Source: Actinophytocola sp050699935 (GTDB lineage Bacteria > Actinomycetota > Actinomycetes > Mycobacteriales > Pseudonocardiaceae). From it: a stretch of DNA of 64,000 nt. The stretch spans positions 1-64,000 of the forward strand of contig NZ_JBOHGB010000019.1 in assembly GCF_050699935.1 (NCBI RefSeq), in the 5' to 3' direction. The notes under the pieces are model-generated. The model did no database searches. It was not told where the DNA came from and saw nothing but the letters and a program-made list of their open reading frames with translations. This document shows positions 33,739 through 42,149 of the stretch, piece by piece. Both the position numbers and the translations under genes were made by a program. Positions within the stretch are counted from its first letter, which is position 1, and every line of letters begins with the position of its first letter.

Positions 33739-34059
33739 ATGTACACCTGGTCCCGGGTCGCGGCACGTCCGGTCCACCGAACCGCGATTATCCTTGCCGC
33801 ACTGGGAATTCTGTTCCTGGCCGGCGCGCTCGCCGGATGGCGTGGCACGCCACCGGCCGTCGTCATCCCGGCAATGGCGGTCGTGCTCGGCATCGCATTG
33901 GTCGTCGGCGCGGTCGCCGCCGCGAGACGCGCTCTGCGGCGCGCGTCCGACCAGATCGACACGATCCTTCGCGAGGAGCTGGCACCGGTGGGCCCGGACG
34001 ACCGGTCCCCGCTCGCTCGGGCGGACGCGTTCAGCCTGCCACCGGGACTGCGCCGCTGA
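33739..34059 (+). CDS. Small membrane protein
   Basis: The 106-residue protein has two hydrophobic helices (AIILAALGILFLAGALAGW; AVVIPAMAVVLGIALVVGAVAA) followed by a basic and then acidic cytoplasmic tail. ATG 33739 follows GGGGAGCGAG. There is no recognisable family. Confidence 0.65.
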   Translation: MYTWSRVAARPVHRTAIILAALGILFLAGALAGWRGTPPAVVIPAMAVVLGIALVVGAVAAARRALRRASDQIDTILREELAPVGPDDRSPLARADAFSLPPGLRR

Positions 34060-34270
34060 GCACCACCCGGCCCGCGATCAGCGGCCGATAGCGACGACAG
34101 GCACCCGGAGGACTCCACGAACCGAGCGAGCCGCACCCGGCGCGGCGACCGGCGGCCACGCCGATCCGCGGGGGTGCGGCCCGGTCGTCGTTGCGGCGTG
34201 GGGCGCGCGCGGCGTTACCGTTGTCTCGCGCCCTCCGGCCGGACGCCCGGGGAGTCACTGAGGAGTCGCC

Positions 34271-35968
34271 ATGGATCTCAAGCATCGTTCACGGTCTCTT
34301 GTGGAGGGTCCGGCCAGGGCCGGGGCGCGAGCTCAGCTCAAGGGCATGGGCTACGACGCCGACGCGCTCGCGAAGCCCTTCGTGGGTGTCGCGCACTGCT
34401 GGACCGAGACCATGCCGTGCAACTTCACCCACCGCACGCTCGCTGAGTCCATAAAGGACGGTGTACGGGCGGCCGGTGGCACGCCCATGGAGGTCAACAC
34501 GATCGCGATCTCCGACGGCATCACCATGGGCACGCCCGGGATGCGGACCTCGCTGGTGTCCCGGGAGGTCATCGCCGACTCCATCGAGCTGGTCGCGCGC
34601 GGGCACTGCTTCGACGCGCTGGTCGCGATCGCGGGCTGCGACAAGACGATTCCCGCGGCGGTGATGGCGATGGCCCGGCTCGACGTGCCGAGTCTGCTGC
34701 TCTACAGCGGGTCGATCCGGCCCGGCTGCTGGCGCGACCGCGACGTGACCGTGCAGGAGGTGTACGAGGGCATCGGCGCGCACTCCGCGGGCCGGCTCAC
34801 GGACGCCGAGCTGCGCGAGCTGGAGGAGGCCGCCTCACCCGGGTTCGGCGCGTGCGGCGGGCAGTTCACCGCGAACACGATGGCGATGGTGTTCGAGGTG
34901 ATGGGCGTCAGCCCGCTCGGCTCGGCGATGGTCCCGGCCCAGGACGAGCGCAAGGGCGAGGTCGCGCACGCGGCCGGCCGGCTCGCGATGGACGTGCTGG
35001 CTAACGACGTCCGGCCGCACGACGTGATCACCCGCGCGTCGGTGCGCAACTCGATGGTCGCGGTGGCCGCGTCCGGCGGGTCCACCAACGCGGTGCTGCA
35101 CCTGCTGGCCGTCGCCGCCGAGATGGGCGTGGACGTCACGATTGACGACCTGGACGAGATCAGCGCGAAGACCCCGCTGATCTGCGACCTGCGGCCGGGC
35201 GGCCGGTTCGTCGCCACCGACCTGTACGCGGCGGGCGGTGTGCCGCTGCTCGTGCGACGTCTGCTCGAGGGCGGGCTGCTCGATCCCGACGCGCTGACCG
35301 TCACCGGCGCCACCCTCGGCGAGGCGGCCCGGGACGCGCCGGAGACACCGGGCCAGGAGGTCGTCCGGCCGCTGGACCGGCCGCTGAAGCCGACCGGCGG
35401 GCTCGCGATCCTGCGCGGCAACCTCGCGCCGGACGGCTCGGTCGTGAAGCTGTCCGGTCACGAGCGGTTGTGGCACCGCGGCCCGGCGCGGGTGTTCGAG
35501 GGCGAGGAGGCGGCGATGGCCGCGGTCCTCGACGGGCGCGTGCGGGCCGGCGACGTGGTGGTGATCCGCGGCGAGGGACCGGCGGGCGGGCCGGGCATGC
35601 GCGAGATGCTCTCGGTGACCGGAGCGCTGCAGGGCACGGGCCTCGGACCCGAGGTCGCGCTGATCACCGACGGCCGGTTCAGCGGCGCCACCCACGGGTT
35701 CATGGCCGGCCACCTCGCACCGGAGGCGGCGCGTGGCGGTCCGATCGCCGCGGTGGCCGACGGCGACACGATCACCATCGACGTGGCGGCACGGCGCATC
35801 GACGTGGACCTGCCCGACGACGAGATCGCGGCGCGCGCGGCACGGTGGCACCGTGCGCCGAACCCGCACCGCACCGGGGTCCTCGCCAAGTACGAGGCTC
35901 AGGTGGGGAGCGCGAGCGCCGGGGCGACGACGAACCCGGCACTGCCCGGACGCGACGTCGGCGCGTAG
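34271..35968 (+). CDS. ilvD: Dihydroxy-acid dehydratase
   Basis: The 565-residue enzyme of the IlvD/Edd family has cluster ligands in TMPCNFTH, AGCDKTIPA and FGACGGQFTANTMAM. The substrate/Mg region (GRFSGATHGFMAGHLAPEA) lies near the C-terminus. It should dehydrate 2,3-dihydroxy-isovalerate and -methylvalerate in valine/isoleucine synthesis. ATG 34271 follows TGAGGAG. A sugar-acid dehydratase role cannot be ruled out, because it stands alone rather than with ilvBNC. Confidence 0.9.
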   Translation: MDLKHRSRSLVEGPARAGARAQLKGMGYDADALAKPFVGVAHCWTETMPCNFTHRTLAESIKDGVRAAGGTPMEVNTIAISDGITMGTPGMRTSLVSREVIADSIELVARGHCFDALVAIAGCDKTIPAAVMAMARLDVPSLLLYSGSIRPGCWRDRDVTVQEVYEGIGAHSAGRLTDAELRELEEAASPGFGACGGQFTANTMAMVFEVMGVSPLGSAMVPAQDERKGEVAHAAGRLAMDVLANDVRPHDVITRASVRNSMVAVAASGGSTNAVLHLLAVAAEMGVDVTIDDLDEISAKTPLICDLRPGGRFVATDLYAAGGVPLLVRRLLEGGLLDPDALTVTGATLGEAARDAPETPGQEVVRPLDRPLKPTGGLAILRGNLAPDGSVVKLSGHERLWHRGPARVFEGEEAAMAAVLDGRVRAGDVVVIRGEGPAGGPGMREMLSVTGALQGTGLGPEVALITDGRFSGATHGFMAGHLAPEAARGGPIAAVADGDTITIDVAARRIDVDLPDDEIAARAARWHRAPNPHRTGVLAKYEAQVGSASAGATTNPALPGRDVGA

Positions 35969-36091
35969 GCGGACGCGGACCGGCCCCGCGTTTGGCGGTC
36001 GGAGCGGGGGGTACCTCCCTCGACGAGGATCCGGTATTCGCTCGACCGGGATCCGGTAGTCGCTCGTCGACTCTCTCCGAAGGAGTCCCCC

Positions 36092-36247
36092 GTGATTGTT
36101 CTCGGCGCGATATTACTCGTCATCGGCCTGGTCGCGAACATCTCAATCCTGTGGACGATCGGCATCGTGCTGGTCGTCGTGGGCGCGGTTCTCGCCCTCC
36201 TCGGCGGCACGGGTCGTCGGGTCTTCGGGCGGCCGCACTGGTACTGA
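36092..36247 (+). CDS. Small two-helix membrane protein (DUF6131-like)
   Basis: A 51-residue protein starts at GTG 36092 after a strong AAGGAG. It has two hydrophobic helices (IVLGAILLVIGLVANISIL; GIVLVVVGAVLALLGG) and ends GRRVFGRPHWY. This architecture and terminus are typical of small actinomycete membrane proteins annotated as DUF6131. It has its own 5' region after ilvD. Confidence 0.7.
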   Translation: MIVLGAILLVIGLVANISILWTIGIVLVVVGAVLALLGGTGRRVFGRPHWY

Positions 36248-36298
36248 GCCGGTTTCACCGCTCTGTCCACACGGGACGAAACCGTCTCGTGTGGACGA

Positions 36299-37063
36299 TT
36301 ACCAGCCGGGTCGCGCGGAGACTCCGCCGTCCACGGTGAGATCGTGGCCGGTGATCCAGGCGGCGAGCGGTGACGCGAGGAAGACGCACGCGTTGCCGAC
36401 GTCGGCGGGATCGCCGAGGCGGCCCAGCGGAGCGGCCCGGTGCCAGCGGTCGATGCCCTCGGGCCAGTCGGTGGCGAGGCCCGGACGGTCGATCAGACCG
36501 GGGGACACCGTGTTGACGCGGATGCCGTGCGGGCCGTACTCGAGGGCCGCCGCCCGGGCGTGCATCACGAGGGCGGCCTTCGCCGAGCTGTAGTGGGCGT
36601 GCCCGAACGCGGGTCGCGCGGCCTCGATCGACGCGATGTGGGTGATGCTGCCGCCGGTCTCGCGCATGACCCGCGCCGCGGCCTGCGTGCAGGAGAACGC
36701 GCTCGTCAGGTTCGCCTCGAACATGGCGCGCCACGTGCCGGCCGACATGGACGCGAGCTCGGCGACCGGCTGGATGCCGGCGTTGTTGACGAGAGCGTCC
36801 AGCCGGCCGGACCACGCCGCGGCGTCCGCCACGAGACGCCGGCACGCCGCCTCGTCGGTGAGGTCGGCGGCCAGGGCGCGGGCCGTGCCACCGGAGGACC
36901 GAATGCGCTCGACGAGGGCGACGGCGCGAGCGCGGTCGCGGTGGTAGTGCACGGCGACGGAACTGCCGGCCGCGGCGAACCGCAGCGCGATGCCGCTCCC
37001 GATGGTGCCGCTCGCGCCGGTCACCAGGGTCACCGTGCCGGCCAGGTCGGGCAGCTCACCCAT
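36299..37063 (-). CDS. Short-chain dehydrogenase/reductase
   Basis: The 254-residue classical SDR has a TGASGTIGSGIA nucleotide-binding motif, NNAGI, the catalytic Ser in ITHIASIEAARPA and YSSAK, and the VNTVSPGLIDRPGLA and DLTVDGGVSARPGW ends. His/Arg after the first strand (VHYHRDRA) favours NADP(H). The start overlaps the cupin gene by 8 nt, so the two are translationally coupled. Confidence 0.88.
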   Translation of the reverse strand: MGELPDLAGTVTLVTGASGTIGSGIALRFAAAGSSVAVHYHRDRARAVALVERIRSSGGTARALAADLTDEAACRRLVADAAAWSGRLDALVNNAGIQPVAELASMSAGTWRAMFEANLTSAFSCTQAAARVMRETGGSITHIASIEAARPAFGHAHYSSAKAALVMHARAAALEYGPHGIRVNTVSPGLIDRPGLATDWPEGIDRWHRAAPLGRLGDPADVGNACVFLASPLAAWITGHDLTVDGGVSARPGW

Positions 37064-37631
37064 CGGCGAGCCCGTCGGTGAACTCGTCGCTGGACTCGTC
37101 GCTGGACTCGTCGGCGAACCGCCGCGCGGCGTCCGGCCGGCACAGCGCCCGGATGCGTCCGGCCACCTCCGGGTAGCGGGCACACAGCTCGTCGGCGTCG
37201 CCACTCTCGTAGTCGGCGGGCACGAAGCCGGGAGCCATCGTGGTGCCGCACAAGGTCCACCGGCCACCGGCCGCGACCCGCGCGCCCATCCAGGTGCCGG
37301 CCGGGACGGTGAGCTGGACGTGCTCGCCCGGCCCGGGACCCAGCGTCTCCACCCGGGCGCCGCCGTCCGGGTCGAGCAGCAGCAGCTCCAGGCGGTCGCC
37401 GCGGTAGAAGTGCCACACCTCGTCGATCGGCAGCCGGTGCATGGCCGAGAATAGGTCACCGTCGGCCGAGAACAGCGCGATGATCGCCGAGCCCGCCGGC
37501 CGGCCCTCCGCGTCGGGCGGGCCCGCCCACGTCCGCCGGAACAGGCCGCCCTCCACCGGAAGCGGCGTCAGTCCGTACCGCTCGGCGAGCGCGGTGACCT
37601 CTGTGACGTCCGTGAGCTCCTCGCCCGACAC
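37056..37631 (-). CDS. Cupin protein, DUF985 family (second copy)
   Basis: The 191-residue DUF985 cupin has FSAMHRLPIDEVWHFYRGDRLELLLL, VPAGTWMGARV and GTTMAPGFVPADYE. It ends in an acidic low-complexity tail (DESSDESSDEFTDG) encoded by a short direct repeat. It is coupled to the downstream SDR, so both may act on the same polar metabolite. Confidence 0.85.
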   Translation of the reverse strand: MSGEELTDVTEVTALAERYGLTPLPVEGGLFRRTWAGPPDAEGRPAGSAIIALFSADGDLFSAMHRLPIDEVWHFYRGDRLELLLLDPDGGARVETLGPGPGEHVQLTVPAGTWMGARVAAGGRWTLCGTTMAPGFVPADYESGDADELCARYPEVAGRIRALCRPDAARRFADESSDESSDEFTDGLADG

Positions 37632-37645
37632 GACGGAGATCGTAG

Positions 37646-37897
37646 TCAGGGTTCGGGGGTGGTCGTGGGCACCGCGGGCGGCGTGACCGTGGACGACTGC
37701 GTGGACGACTGCGGAGAGTCGTCGGGCGGGGACGGGGCGGTCGCGGGCCCCGTCTCGACGCTCGGCGTGGCGGGGGTCTGGTGGATCGACGTGTCCTCGA
37801 TCGGCAGCGGCTCGTCCTGGGTGCTCACCCCGCAGCTGACCGAACCGACGACGGCGAGCACGAGGCCGGCGACGGCCGCGGCCGCCCGGCGGGTCAC
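37646..37897 (-). CDS. Small exported, probably lipid-anchored protein
   Basis: The 83-residue protein has a basic start, a hydrophobic segment (AAAAVAGLVLAVVGSVSCG) with a Cys at the expected cleavage position (a weak lipobox), then a disordered Pro/Thr/Ser-rich tail. GTG 37897 overlaps the kinase stop. Its place after a regulator/kinase pair recalls afsQ3 after afsQ1-afsQ2 in Streptomyces, or the lipoprotein CseA, suggesting an accessory to envelope sensing. Confidence 0.6.
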   Translation of the reverse strand: MTRRAAAAVAGLVLAVVGSVSCGVSTQDEPLPIEDTSIHQTPATPSVETGPATAPSPPDDSPQSSTQSSTVTPPAVPTTTPEP

Positions 37898-39255
37898 TCG
37901 GCCACCTCCGGGAGCTCGACCACGAACCGCGCGCCGCCGCCGGGCCGTGCCTCGACCCATGCCTGGCCGTCGTGTCGGCGCACGTGCTGGCTGACGAGCG
38001 CCAGCCCGAGCCCCACGCCGCTGTCGGTTGCGTCGCGGTCCGCGGGCGAGCCGCGGGCGAAGCGCTCGAAGACGTGCTCGCGGGCCTCGGCGGGCACGCC
38101 CGGGCCGGCGTCGTCGACCTCGACGCGGGCCTGGCCGTCCCGGGTCAGAACGCCCAGGCGCACCAAGCCCTTGCCGTGCCGGGCCGCGTTGTCCAGCAGG
38201 TTCGTCAGCACCCGCTCGAGCCGAACGCGGTCGGCGAGCACCCACGGCGCGGCCTCGACGTCGAGCGCGCCGGCCGACACGGGCCCGTGCTGCCCGGCGG
38301 TGACGCGGACCAGCGCGGCGAGGTCGACGAGCTCGAAGGTGGACCGGTCGGTGTCCTGGTCGCCACGGGAGATCTCGAGCAGGTCGTCGACCATCCGCCG
38401 GAAGCGGCGCAGGTCGGTGTCGAGCAGGTCGACCGCCTGGCGGGTCCCCTCCGGCAGCTCGCCGCTGCGCCGCTGGAGGACCGACATCGCGTTCAGCATC
38501 GTGGTCAGCGGGGAGCGCAGCTCGTGGCTGACGTCACCGGCGAAGCGGGTGTCCCGGGCGACGCGCTGCTGCAGCCGCTCGGCGGTGTCGTTGAACGCGT
38601 CGGCGAACGGGATCAGGTCCGGGTCGCGGGTGGGCGGCAGCCGGACGCCGAGGTCGCCGCGGGCGGCCTCCGCCGCGGTGTCGGTGAGCTTGCGCAGCGG
38701 GCGCAGCGCGTACGTGGTGGCCCAGCGGCCGAGCAGCGCCCCGGCGAACCCGCTCGCCACGGTGCCGGCCAGCAGGATCCAGCTCAGGAACCGGAAGGTC
38801 CGGTCCAGCTCGCGCAGGGGCGAGACCTCGATGTAGGTGGCGGACGCCTCGTGCAGCGGCAGGCCGACCGCCAGGACGGGCGCCCCGTCCAGCGTCGTGC
38901 GCTGGTGTGCGGAGGTGCCGCGCTTGACCATGTCGAGGAACCCGGTGGGCAGGCGGTTGGGATCCACCAGGTTGCCGCCACTGATCCAGTCCCCGTCGTC
39001 GACGAGCAGCACGGCCGACTCGGCCTCCGCGCCGAGACCGGTGAGCAGCTCCTCCAGCCCGGTGCGGTCGCGGCGCAGCACGGCCTCGACGAGCCGGGCG
39101 TTGCCGCCGGCCTGGCTGATGGCGCTGCGCTCGCGCTGGTCGATCATGTAGCCGGTGGACAGGTACCAGGTCGCCAGCGCGAACGTTCCGGCGACTACGA
39201 GCGTCACCAGGCTGAACCACACCATCACCCTGGCGCGCAAGGGAATCCGGCTCAC
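37894..39255 (-). CDS. Sensor histidine kinase
   Basis: The 453-residue kinase starts SRIPLRARVMVWFSLVTLVVAGTF (TM1). It has an extracytoplasmic sensor, TM2 (WILLAGTVASGFAGALLGRW), HAMP, H-box (FAGDVSHELRSPLTTML), N-box (NLLDNAARHG), G1 (VDDAGPGVP) and GVGLGLALVSQHVRRHDG. The layout matches CseC/AfsQ2/MtrB-like envelope sensors. It is coupled at both ends: to its regulator upstream and the small exported protein downstream. Confidence 0.9.
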   Translation of the reverse strand: MSRIPLRARVMVWFSLVTLVVAGTFALATWYLSTGYMIDQRERSAISQAGGNARLVEAVLRRDRTGLEELLTGLGAEAESAVLLVDDGDWISGGNLVDPNRLPTGFLDMVKRGTSAHQRTTLDGAPVLAVGLPLHEASATYIEVSPLRELDRTFRFLSWILLAGTVASGFAGALLGRWATTYALRPLRKLTDTAAEAARGDLGVRLPPTRDPDLIPFADAFNDTAERLQQRVARDTRFAGDVSHELRSPLTTMLNAMSVLQRRSGELPEGTRQAVDLLDTDLRRFRRMVDDLLEISRGDQDTDRSTFELVDLAALVRVTAGQHGPVSAGALDVEAAPWVLADRVRLERVLTNLLDNAARHGKGLVRLGVLTRDGQARVEVDDAGPGVPAEAREHVFERFARGSPADRDATDSGVGLGLALVSQHVRRHDGQAWVEARPGGGARFVVELPEVAE

Positions 39256-39962
39256 GGCCCGCCGTCCTCCACCTCGGCCCGGTAGCCGACGCCGCGGACG
39301 GTCACGATCACCGTCGGCTGCCCGGGGTCCGGCTCGATCTTGCGCCGCAGCCGTCTGATGTGGACGTCGAGCAGGCGGGTGTCGCCGAAGTAGCCGTAGT
39401 CCCAGACTCGTTCCAGCAGCTGCTCGCGGGTCACGACGGCGCCGCCCGCGGCCGCGAGCGTGCACAGCAGCCGGAACTCCGTCTTGGTCAGCGGGATCTC
39501 CTCGGCGTCCTTCCCGCTGCCGCGCAGCACCCGGCCCTCCGAGACCCGCACGATGAGCTCGCCCAGCTCGATCGTGTCGTCCTGGCCGGCGGGGCGGGTA
39601 CGCCGCAGCAGGGCCTTGATCCGGGCGGCGAGCTCGCCGGCGTCCACGGGCTTGGTCACGTAGTCGTCGGCGCCCGCCTCCAGCCCGGCGATCACCTCGT
39701 GGGAGGCGGTGCGCGCGGTGACCATGATGATCGGCAGGTCGCTGCGCTCACGGATCCGCGAGCACACCTGCAGGCCGTCGATGCCGGGCAGCATCAGGTC
39801 GAGCAGCACCACGTCCGGGTCGGGCGCGTCCGTGGCGAGGTGGTCCAGTGCCTGCTCGCCGGTGGCGGCCTCGACGACCCGGTAGCCCTCGTCCGCGAGC
39901 GCCAGCCGCAGCGCCTCGCGGATGCGTGCGTCGTCCTCGACGAGCAGCAGGGTCGTGGTCAT
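39252..39962 (-). CDS. OmpR-family response regulator
   Basis: The 236-residue regulator has acidic residues in LLLVEDDARIRE, phosphoacceptor Asp in VVLLDLMLPGIDG, MVTARTASHEV, YVTKPVDAGEL, and a winged-helix domain ending RLLDVHIRRLRRKIEPDPG and TVRGVGYRAE. It most resembles AfsQ1/CseB-type regulators. It is first in a regulator-kinase-exported protein operon. Confidence 0.9.
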   Translation of the reverse strand: MTTTLLLVEDDARIREALRLALADEGYRVVEAATGEQALDHLATDAPDPDVVLLDLMLPGIDGLQVCSRIRERSDLPIIMVTARTASHEVIAGLEAGADDYVTKPVDAGELAARIKALLRRTRPAGQDDTIELGELIVRVSEGRVLRGSGKDAEEIPLTKTEFRLLCTLAAAGGAVVTREQLLERVWDYGYFGDTRLLDVHIRRLRRKIEPDPGQPTVIVTVRGVGYRAEVEDGGP

Positions 39963-40075
39963 CGTGTCGTACTACCCATGGTCAGCGCCGATCGTACGGC
40001 TCGGCGCGGTACGGCAGGTGAATTGTCAGCTAGTCGTCAGGTTGATCAGCGTGAAAAGCACTGAGGATTGTCGTC

Positions 40076-40525
40076 GTGAGCTCGCCATGGGGTGACGACC
40101 GCGGTGAGGACAGCGCGGTCCTGCTGCTGCCGACCGACGACGAACCGTCGGACGAGCTGGTGGCGGCCTGGGTTCACGGCGCGCTCCGCGACCTGCCGGC
40201 GCTGCCCCGGCTGTGGGCGAGCATGGTCACCGGCGAGCTGGTCGCGGCCGCGCGCGGCCGCATGGCGGCGCCCTATGTGCTGCGCCTGACCGTCATGGAC
40301 GGACGCCGGGCGCTCGCAGTCCTCGTGGACGAGTGCACAGCCCAGCCGGACGACTCCCTGTCGGACCCCAGCCTGGTCCTGGTCGCCGGCCTCTCGACCC
40401 GGTGGGGTGTGGAGCAGCGACCGCGGGCCCGGACTACGTGGGCCGAGCTGGCCCTCGAGGTACCGGTCGTCGGCCTCACCCCGCCGGGTCAACCACCGAT
40501 GCCCGGGCGGCGGAGACCGCGATGA
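40076..40525 (+). CDS. Hypothetical protein coupled to an HATPase
   Basis: The 149-residue soluble protein has segments LLLPTDDEPSDELVAAWVHGALRDLP, PYVLRLTVMDGRRALAVLVDE and RWGVEQRPRARTTWAELAL. The last resembles the end of anti-sigma-type HATPase_c domains (a GWGV..., KTVWAEL pattern), but the N and G boxes are not recognisable. It may be a degenerate partner of the next gene, whose ATG overlaps this stop. Confidence 0.5.
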   Translation: MSSPWGDDRGEDSAVLLLPTDDEPSDELVAAWVHGALRDLPALPRLWASMVTGELVAAARGRMAAPYVLRLTVMDGRRALAVLVDECTAQPDDSLSDPSLVLVAGLSTRWGVEQRPRARTTWAELALEVPVVGLTPPGQPPMPGRRRPR

Positions 40526-40938
40526 CCGACGTGCCGCGAGCCGGTGGGGCCGACCTCAACCGGCTGCTCGGCGAGGCACGGCTCGCGAGTGCCGACGCCG
40601 CGTTCCTGTCGCAGCTGCGCCGCCGGCTCGAGACGCCGCTGCGCGGGTGCACGTCCGGCGCGGTCCGGGAGGCGACGGTCGTGGTGGGGGAGTTGCTGAC
40701 CAACGCCTTCCACCACGCCCAGGCGCCCTACACGATCCGGCTGATCCTGCCCGCGCCCGGCCACGTCGTCCGCCTGGAGGTCCACGACGCCACGCCGTCG
40801 ACCGGCGCGGGCTGGCCACTCGGCTGCGGGCTGCGGCTGGTGCGCAGGCTGTGCCCGGACTGGAGCGTCCAGCACGCCGCCGCCGGGAAGGCCGGGTGGG
40901 CCGACCTGCCCGTACTGGTCACGCCGGTGGACGGGTGA
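40522..40938 (+). CDS. Anti-sigma-factor-like ATP-binding protein (HATPase_c_2)
   Basis: The 138-residue protein has an RsbW/SpoIIAB-like domain: VREATVVVGELLTNAFHHA (N-box with conserved Glu and Asn) and VRLEVHDATPSTG (G1 with Asp). A GCGLRLVRRLCPDWSVQ region and GWADLPV follow. Such proteins often bind sigma or anti-anti-sigma factors by partner switching. Coupling to the preceding degenerate homologue suggests a pair working together. Confidence 0.75.
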   Translation: MTDVPRAGGADLNRLLGEARLASADAAFLSQLRRRLETPLRGCTSGAVREATVVVGELLTNAFHHAQAPYTIRLILPAPGHVVRLEVHDATPSTGAGWPLGCGLRLVRRLCPDWSVQHAAAGKAGWADLPVLVTPVDG

Positions 40939-40942
40939 TCGC

Positions 40943-41638
40943 GTGTACCGCTACGAGCAGCACTGCCCGGCCGCGCGAGCTATCGAGGTCCTGACCGAGA
41001 CCTGGACGCTGCTGATCGTGCGGGAGCTCCTGCACGGCGGCGAGCGCCGGGCCGAGCTCGCCCAGGGCCTGCCGAAGCTGTCCCGGTCGCTGCTGGGCGA
41101 CCGGCTGCGGACGCTCGAACGCCTCGGGGTGGTGACCAGCCGGGCGGGGGCGGACGGGGAGAAGCGCTACCGGCTCACCGAGGCGGGCCACGAGCTGGCG
41201 CCGATCGTGGCGCAGCTCGGCCGGTGGGGGCAGCGCTGGCTGGACAGCCCGCGCGTCGGCGACCTCGACCCCGAGCTGTTGATGTTCGACATCTGCCGGG
41301 AGATCGACCCGGGCCGGCTGCCGGCCCAGCCGCTCACCGTCGAGTTCGACTTCGTCGACGCCTCGGCCGCCCGGCGGTGGTGGCTCGTGCTGTCCCAGTT
41401 CGGCGCGACGGCGCGGCGGGCGCAGCCCGGCACGGCGATCTCGGTACGGGTCACGTGCACCCTCGGCGCGCTGACCGGGGTCTGGCTGGGCCACACGAGC
41501 TGGCTGGCGGCGGTGCGGGACCGGACGGTCATGCTCGCCGGCGAGCCCGGCGCGGTGCGCTCGATGATCGACTCGGTGGGTACCAGCCGCTACGCCCGCA
41601 CACCGAAACCGTCGGACGGGTCGACGTCGGCCCTCTGA
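40943..41638 (+). CDS. HxlR-family transcriptional regulator
   Basis: The 231-residue protein has an HxlR winged helix: CPAARAIEVLTETWTLLIVRELLHGGERRAEL, SRSLLGDRLRTLERLGVVTSR, YRLTEAGHELAPIVAQLGRWGQRWLD. A C-terminal ligand-type domain of about 120 residues follows that many HxlR proteins lack. GTG 40943 lies 4 nt after the HATPase stop. The halogenase gene lies downstream in the same direction, 0.5 kb away. Confidence 0.85.
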   Translation: MYRYEQHCPAARAIEVLTETWTLLIVRELLHGGERRAELAQGLPKLSRSLLGDRLRTLERLGVVTSRAGADGEKRYRLTEAGHELAPIVAQLGRWGQRWLDSPRVGDLDPELLMFDICREIDPGRLPAQPLTVEFDFVDASAARRWWLVLSQFGATARRAQPGTAISVRVTCTLGALTGVWLGHTSWLAAVRDRTVMLAGEPGAVRSMIDSVGTSRYARTPKPSDGSTSAL

Positions 41639-42149
41639 ATGCCACGCATTTCCAAAAGGGACCCCGTGGGTTTCGCCCGGCCGAATTCGCAACGATGCGA
41701 CCGTCCCGGGTCCGTGACCCACCCGGTGTCCGGCGGCACCGAGGCCGGTCCTAGTATCTGGATTCCCTGTGGGGCAAGGAAGAGAGAACGTCCGAGGCGG
41801 ACGGACCGTTTGGACGCCGACGAGTCTGCCAGAGCGGTGTGTGCATCCCACTACCGTCGTGGGCCATTCGGCCCAAGGCTTCCGAACTCGCGCGGATATG
41901 TAGTAGCGTCCGCCTCCGACCAACTCCAGAAGCAGGCTATTTCGTTCTTGATGATCAGGCCATCGGGAGTTCGCCGTGCTGCCATTGTCCTCCGCAGCCG
42001 TTGACGATTTCAGCCGGACGTCGGACTCTCCGTATTCGGCAGCGCGCGGCCGAATACGGAGTCAGTAGTGGGCGGAATCCCACTTTCGCATGTCCGCTCC
42101 CGCGGCCCGACGACCCGTGACGTGACCCGACATCGCTGGGAGTATGCAA
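41639..42149. promoter_or_regulatory. Long 5' region of the halogenase gene
   Basis: This 510-bp stretch has no convincing gene; short ORFs in it lack coding character and its composition is less GC-biased. It contains a 13-bp perfect stem (42028-42040 with 42049-42061) about 90 bp before the start, which could be a terminator for the HxlR transcript or an operator. A Shine-Dalgarno GGGAG is at 42138-42142. Confidence 0.55.
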
